Both the position numbers and the translations under genes were made by a program. A stretch of 16,528 nucleotides of DNA from Burkholderiales bacterium (GTDB taxonomy: Bacteria > Pseudomonadota > Gammaproteobacteria > Burkholderiales > Burkholderiaceae_B): the NCBI GenBank assembly GCA_005788065.1, contig SXZD01000247.1:1-16528 (forward strand), read 5' to 3'. The notes beneath the pieces are model-generated. The model was not told where the DNA came from and did no database searches. It saw nothing but the letters and a program-made list of their open reading frames with translations. Every line of letters begins with the position of its first letter. Positions within the stretch are counted from its first letter, which is position 1. Of the stretch, positions 12,881 to 16,528 are shown in pieces.

Positions 12881-14203
12881 CTACCTGCCCAGCGCCATGG
12901 TGACCAGTGGTGCGAAATCCACTCGTCCCTTCAAGCGAGCGCTCAGCAGGTACAAACCCGCCAGTTTTCGTTGCAGCATCAGCGAGTCGACCGGCGGCAC
13001 GTGCCAAAAGTCTCCCGCCATACCCAGTTCCAAGCCCCAATCGCGCATGCGCTCGGCCAGATCAGTCTGGCCGAAAGGATAGGGCTCGCCCCAGTAAGCG
13101 GGTTCGCAGGCTGCAATGATCATGTCGTGGATGGTGTTCTGGTGTTGTTTGGCCACCAGCTCGTCGTAATACCCGATCTGCAATGACAGCGCATGCAGGT
13201 CATAGCGGTTCTTGCGGATTGCAGCGTCCAGTATCTGTCGGTAGAGAGCGACTCGTTCGGGTGCGTAGGGACGGGCCGCCCCAAAATCCAGAAGAATGAT
13301 CTGCCGGGTGTCGGGGTCATACCGGAAATTGGCAAAATTGGGGTCGGTCTGCACCCAGCCCAACTCGAACACTTCAATGAACAGCAGATGGAACAGGCTG
13401 TTGACGATGTGGTCCCGTTCCTCTTGTGAGGCGGCGGAGAACTGCTCGATTGGCAGTCCGCCCACCCGCGTCATGGCCAGAATATCCTGCGTACTCAGTT
13501 CTGGGCGCACCCGGGGCAGCACAAAGCAGGGGATGCCTTCCAGATGTTGCGCAAAGCGCGCAAGGCACTCCGCCTCGCGGGTGTAATCCGCTTCTTCGTG
13601 CAACTGCCGCTTGCACTCCACCAGCAGCCGCTTGATCTGTGCCGTATCGGGTATCAGACCGGACATGGACAGCAGGCTGACGACATTGTCCACATCGCTG
13701 TCGATGCTGGTTCGTACCCCCGGATATTGCACCTTGATGGCCAGTTCAGTGCCGTCCAGCGCGGTGGCTGCATGCACCTGCCCGATGGAAGCGGCGGCCA
13801 TCGGCTGCATCGAAAATGACTGGAATTTCGAACGCCAATCCGGCCCCCAGTTGTTCTTGAGCACCTGTTCGAGCTGGGCCTGCGGCATGTACTGCGCATC
13901 AGACCGCAGGCGCGCCAGGATCTCGGCCAGTTCCGGGGGCAAGAGGTCGCCCGCGTCCATCGACAACAACTGCCCCAGTTTCATGGCCGCACCCCGCAGG
14001 CGCGCCAACTGGTCTGCCACCCGACGGGCGTTGGCGGGTGTGAGCAGCATGTCCGACAGTTTGGGCCGTTCGCCCCTTGCCAGCCGGCGCGCGCCTTCTG
14101 CCAGCATGCCGCCGGCCACCCGCGTGGCCAGACCGGTCATACGCGTCAATCGACCCAGACGGGTCTGCGGAACAGCACTTTCGCGGCTATTTTTGGGATC
14201 CAT
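12881..14203 (-). CDS. ABC1/COQ8 (ADCK)-type atypical kinase/ATPase
   Basis: A 440-residue member of the UbiB/COQ8 family. The family-specific KxGQ motif is K75-LGQ-78, the alanine-rich loop is AAAS (136-139), the ATP lysine is Lys157 in LAIKVQYPG, an acidic EE pair is at 203-204, the catalytic segment is VQTDPNFANF (284-293) and the metal-binding DFG is 306-308. VQTDPN-x-x-NF-x-YDP resembles the eukaryotic COQ8/ADCK3 form more than the HxDxHPGN of bacterial UbiB. There is no C-terminal membrane segment of the UbiB kind, so it is probably soluble or peripheral. Relatives support ubiquinone synthesis or lipid extraction as ATPases, not protein kinases; this role is inferred. ATG 14203 has no strong ribosome binding site. 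Confidence 0.9.
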   Translation of the reverse strand: MDPKNSRESAVPQTRLGRLTRMTGLATRVAGGMLAEGARRLARGERPKLSDMLLTPANARRVADQLARLRGAAMKLGQLLSMDAGDLLPPELAEILARLRSDAQYMPQAQLEQVLKNNWGPDWRSKFQSFSMQPMAAASIGQVHAATALDGTELAIKVQYPGVRTSIDSDVDNVVSLLSMSGLIPDTAQIKRLLVECKRQLHEEADYTREAECLARFAQHLEGIPCFVLPRVRPELSTQDILAMTRVGGLPIEQFSAASQEERDHIVNSLFHLLFIEVFELGWVQTDPNFANFRYDPDTRQIILLDFGAARPYAPERVALYRQILDAAIRKNRYDLHALSLQIGYYDELVAKQHQNTIHDMIIAACEPAYWGEPYPFGQTDLAERMRDWGLELGMAGDFWHVPPVDSLMLQRKLAGLYLLSARLKGRVDFAPLVTMALGR

Positions 14204-14357
14204 TGTCGGTATTGGTCCGGGCTCTGTCGGGGCTGGTCTGTGGCGGTCGGAAGCTCATTTTGACTGTCCGGCTCCGCGAACACAATCACTCATTTGCAAA
14301 AGCGGGGCCTGCAATCTGCAGTGTGCGCACATCAGTTTTTGTCGGTAGACGCAAAAA

Positions 14358-14411
14358 ATACATTGCAATTTGAACAAACGTTTGCTCAAATAGTTACATC
14401 AAACAATGTAT
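14358..14411 (+). promoter_or_regulatory. Nested inverted repeats (TetR-type operator candidate) over the promoter of the dehydrogenase operon
   Basis: The inner repeat at 14368-14391 reads ATTTGA-A-CAAACGTTTG-C-TCAAAT, a 24-bp palindrome with one mismatched pair. It resembles TetR-family operators built on CAAAC/GTTTG half-sites, such as those of PsrA-type regulators. An outer pair, ATACATTG (14358-14365) and CAATGTAT (14404-14411), is perfect and encloses it with a centre shifted by 5 bases. A possible promoter, TTGCAA (14363-14368) then TCAAAT (14386-14391) at 17-base spacing, overlaps the inner palindrome, which would suit repression. The start codon is at 14435. No regulator gene is in the window. 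Confidence 0.6.
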
Positions 14412-14434
14412 CGGTCTAGAAAGAGAGAATCGAT

Positions 14435-15361
14435 ATGGCCAGACAGCGGGTCACGCGGTTTGCATGTGCGGTGGTGACGGGGGCGGGCAGTGGTATCGGG
14501 CGAGCCTTTGCACTGGAGATTGTGCGACGTGGAGGTCGCGTGGTTTGCGCCGACATCAATGGCGCTGCGGCGGCAGAAACGGTTGAACTGGCACAACGCA
14601 TGGGGCGGTCGGGCGAAGCAGCTGTGACGCCCCCGAAAACGCACCGGGCGCTCGCGGTCACCTGCGATGTGGGCGATGCGGCGTCGATGGCGGAACTGGC
14701 CAGAACCGCAGAATCATTCTTTTCAAGTGGCCCCTATCCAGGCACCCTAAACCTGGTCATCAACAATGCCGGTATTGGCGCAGGTGGTCGCCCGGTTGGC
14801 GATATCGGGTTGGCAGACTGGCAGCGCACCATGGACGTCAATCTCTGGGGGGTCATTCATGGCTGCGAAACGTTCACACCGCTGCTGCGGCAATATGCGC
14901 ACGACCTGCGCGGCCGGCATGTGAAAGGTATCCGCTGCGGCATCATCAACGTGGCTTCAACGGCCAGTTTCTCTGCCGCACCGCTGATGGCGGCCTACAA
15001 CGTGACCAAGGCGGGCGTGCTGGCCCTGTCTGAGACGCTGTCGGCGGAACTCGCGGGCAGTGCGGTGAATGTCACTGTGCTGTGCCCCACCTTCGTGAAG
15101 ACGAATATTTTCAAGGGCGAGTTGATCGCGCCGGCCAGTTCTGCTCTGGCTGCCAAAGTGGCGAATGTGGCGGGCTGGAGTCCCGAGCGCGTGGTCAACA
15201 TGACGCTGGATGCCGTCGATGCCGGCCAGTTGCATGTGGTGCCGCAGCCGGATGCCCGCTTGATCTGGATGCTGAAACGTCTGACCCCGGGGGTTTACAC
15301 CCGAGGGGCCGGTTTGCTGTTGCGTGCGGCCGACCGCGCGCTTAAATGGAAGGGAGCTTGA
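14435..15361 (+). CDS. Short-chain dehydrogenase/reductase, first gene of a redox operon
   Basis: A 308-residue classical SDR, longer than the ~250 norm. It has TGAGSGIG (15-22), Asp40 after the second strand (favouring NAD), NNAG (110-113), VAST near 173-176 and Y188-NVT-K192. A loop at about 55-72 and a C-terminal extension of about 40 residues, rich in Arg/Leu and with a possible amphipathic helix (YTRGAGLLLRAADRALKWKG), account for the extra length and may touch membrane or a partner. A GAGAG stretch lies just before ATG 14435. It ends 1 base before the diiron gene's start codon, so the two are coupled. The substrate is probably a hydroxy or keto compound handled with the two downstream oxidases. 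Confidence 0.88.
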   Translation: MARQRVTRFACAVVTGAGSGIGRAFALEIVRRGGRVVCADINGAAAAETVELAQRMGRSGEAAVTPPKTHRALAVTCDVGDAASMAELARTAESFFSSGPYPGTLNLVINNAGIGAGGRPVGDIGLADWQRTMDVNLWGVIHGCETFTPLLRQYAHDLRGRHVKGIRCGIINVASTASFSAAPLMAAYNVTKAGVLALSETLSAELAGSAVNVTVLCPTFVKTNIFKGELIAPASSALAAKVANVAGWSPERVVNMTLDAVDAGQLHVVPQPDARLIWMLKRLTPGVYTRGAGLLLRAADRALKWKGA

Positions 15362-15362
15362 C

Positions 15363-16286
15363 ATGCCGTTGATTGACCTTGAAAAAACCCTGGCCCGCAT
15401 GAAGGAAAGACAGTGGGCACTGGCTGACTTTGACTGGGATAAGCCCGGTGCGGACAAGATACGGCCGGAGCAGTTTGCCAAGCTCAAGGCCTTCATGGCC
15501 GACTTGACGTGGATTGAACACGTGGGTGCGCGCGGTTTTGCAGCCATGGCCAAAAAAGCGCCCAATGACACGCTGCGCGAAATCTACACGTACTTTCATG
15601 CCGAAGAACAGCGCCATGCCAATGCCGAGCTGGCCCTGATGAAACGCTGGGGAATGCTGGAAGAAGGCGAAGTGCCCGAGCCCAACATCAACCTGCGATT
15701 GGTGATCGAATGGCTGGACCGCTACAGCGACGACATGCCGCTTGAGGTGCTGGGCAGTGTGATTCCGGTACTTGAAATCACGCTGGATGGCGCTCTGTGC
15801 AAGTTCCTGCTGGAAGAAGTGGAGGACCCGCTTTGCCATGAGGTGTTCAAGCGCATCAATGAAGATGAGTCGCGCCACCTGGGCGTGGATTTCCATGTGC
15901 TGGAAATGCTGGGGCACGGCAAGGCCTATCAGATTGCGCTCAAGTTTCTGGGCACCTGGGCCTCACCCAAGCTGTATCTGGGTGTGCTGTCTTACTTCCC
16001 CTTGCTCAACCGAATGCGTGACAACATCGTGGCGTTTGGTTTGAACGAAGACAAGCTCAATGAATGCATCGGCAAGTTCGAACGCTTCGGCGGACAGACC
16101 CCCGAAGGCCGTCGCAACCCGTGGTATCACCTCATGCGTTTTCATGCGCGCCTGGTGGTGGACAAAGATTCTTTCTATCACCCCCCCATCAATGCGCTGG
16201 TGAAAGCCAGCAATTACATCCCCAAGAAATGGCTGGGTGATTTTCCGACCTGGGTGAACAAGATCACATGGAGGCCGACAGCATGA
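15363..16286 (+). CDS. Ferritin-like protein with two E-X(~30)-[DE]EXRH diiron motifs
   Basis: A 307-residue, mainly helical protein. It has Glu52 followed by EEQRH (81-85), and Glu138 followed by DESRH (168-172): two complete E-X29/30-[DE]-E-X-R-H motifs, the signature of the diiron-carboxylate oxidase/oxygenase/desaturase class on a four-helix bundle. Residues 173-307 form a C-terminal domain of unknown role, including a hydrophobic stretch around 203-215. No signal peptide. AGGGAG stands 6 bases before ATG 15363, and the stop overlaps the next ATG by 4 bases. By motif it could be a fatty-acyl or ketone oxygenase or desaturase or an N-oxygenase; databases may label such proteins only as ferritin-like or metal-dependent hydrolase. 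Function inferred from motif and neighbours. Confidence 0.82.
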   Translation: MPLIDLEKTLARMKERQWALADFDWDKPGADKIRPEQFAKLKAFMADLTWIEHVGARGFAAMAKKAPNDTLREIYTYFHAEEQRHANAELALMKRWGMLEEGEVPEPNINLRLVIEWLDRYSDDMPLEVLGSVIPVLEITLDGALCKFLLEEVEDPLCHEVFKRINEDESRHLGVDFHVLEMLGHGKAYQIALKFLGTWASPKLYLGVLSYFPLLNRMRDNIVAFGLNEDKLNECIGKFERFGGQTPEGRRNPWYHLMRFHARLVVDKDSFYHPPINALVKASNYIPKKWLGDFPTWVNKITWRPTA

Positions 16287-16528
16287 GCGGCTTGAATCTG
16301 TCTGAAGGACGCGTGCGCATCAGCAAATCAGCACGCAAACTGGCGCAGCAGGTCATCTCGCGTGCTCAGGCCAACTCGGGCGACAATGATGTGCTGGACG
16401 TGCTCATCATCGGTGCCGGTTTTGCGGGCCTGGGTACCGCCATCAAGCTGAAAGAGGCGGGCGTCAAGCGCTTTGTCATTCTGGAGCGAGGGCAGGATGT
16501 GGGCGGCACCTGGCGCGACAACCAGTAC
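16283..16528 (+). CDS. FAD-dependent monooxygenase, N-terminal part (3' truncated by window)
   Basis: The first 82 residues of a flavoprotein. After a ~35-residue leader comes LIIGAGFAGLGTAIKLKEAG, the GxGxxG FAD-binding fold, then LERGQDVGGTWRDNQY, the GGTW-x-x-N-x-Y segment typical of Baeyer-Villiger and flavin-containing monooxygenases. ATG 16283 is chosen because it forms an ATGA overlap with the diiron gene and GGAGG stands 8 bases upstream; ATG 16268 in the same frame is the alternative. The BVMO fingerprint itself would lie beyond the window, so Baeyer-Villiger versus other class B flavin monooxygenase is open. It is third in an operon with an SDR and a diiron protein. Confidence 0.85.
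   Translation, partial: MSGLNLSEGRVRISKSARKLAQQVISRAQANSGDNDVLDVLIIGAGFAGLGTAIKLKEAGVKRFVILERGQDVGGTWRDNQY

Overview
The window reads as chromosomal DNA from a GC-rich, Gram-negative sulfur-oxidising proteobacterium. I favour Betaproteobacteria, probably Burkholderiales. The reasons are the Pta/acetate kinase pair, a periplasmic soxYZAX thiosulfate-oxidation cluster, SapC-family and COQ8-type genes, and frequent Tat and Sec signal peptides. The taxonomic call is inference from protein resemblance only. No rRNA, tRNA, CRISPR array, insertion sequence or phage gene was seen, and no gene-free stretch exceeds about 240 bases.

Layout. 1-1493: the 3' end of a phosphate acyltransferase overlaps an acetate/propionate kinase by 4 bp (substrate-level phosphorylation). 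1474-2352 (minus): an exported HEIGH metallopeptidase with a very histidine-rich segment; its 3' end overlaps the kinase gene. 2530-3510 (minus): a Tat-exported dienelactone-hydrolase-family protein, divergent from soxY. 3590-6015: soxY, soxZ, soxA, soxX in tight order, encoding the SoxYZ carrier and SoxAX cytochrome; soxB and soxCD are not in this window. 6118-6915 (minus): a small membrane protein and a TlpA-type thioredoxin. 7071-8561: a YeeE/YedE (SoxT/TsuA-like) sulfur-compound transporter fused in one reading frame to a DUF442 phosphatase/sulfurtransferase-like domain. The stretch 3590-8561 therefore looks like a compact sulfur-oxidation island: import, oxidation and thiol maintenance.

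8577-9467 (minus): a crotonase-family protein lacking one of the two classical hydratase glutamates. 9680-9961: a tiny exported protein with Arg-Pro hexapeptide repeats, followed by a good intrinsic terminator. 10197-10925: a SapC-family protein behind a perfect 16-bp palindrome. 11045-11176: a 43-residue four-cysteine protein with a good ribosome binding site. 11184-11807: an O6-alkylguanine-DNA alkyltransferase, convergent and overlapping with a short-chain dehydrogenase (11744-12481, minus). 12630-12872: an unrecognised 80-residue protein. 12881-14203 (minus): a COQ8/ADCK-type atypical kinase.

14358-16528: an operon behind nested inverted repeats resembling a TetR-type operator. It encodes a short-chain dehydrogenase, a protein with two complete E-X(~30)-[DE]EXRH diiron motifs, and the start of a flavin monooxygenase (GxGxxG and GGTW motifs) that runs off the window. 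Together these look like a regulated redox/oxygenation pathway for a lipid-like, terpenoid-like or ketone substrate. The substrate is unknown, and this operon and the transporter-DUF442 fusion are the most interesting parts of the window.
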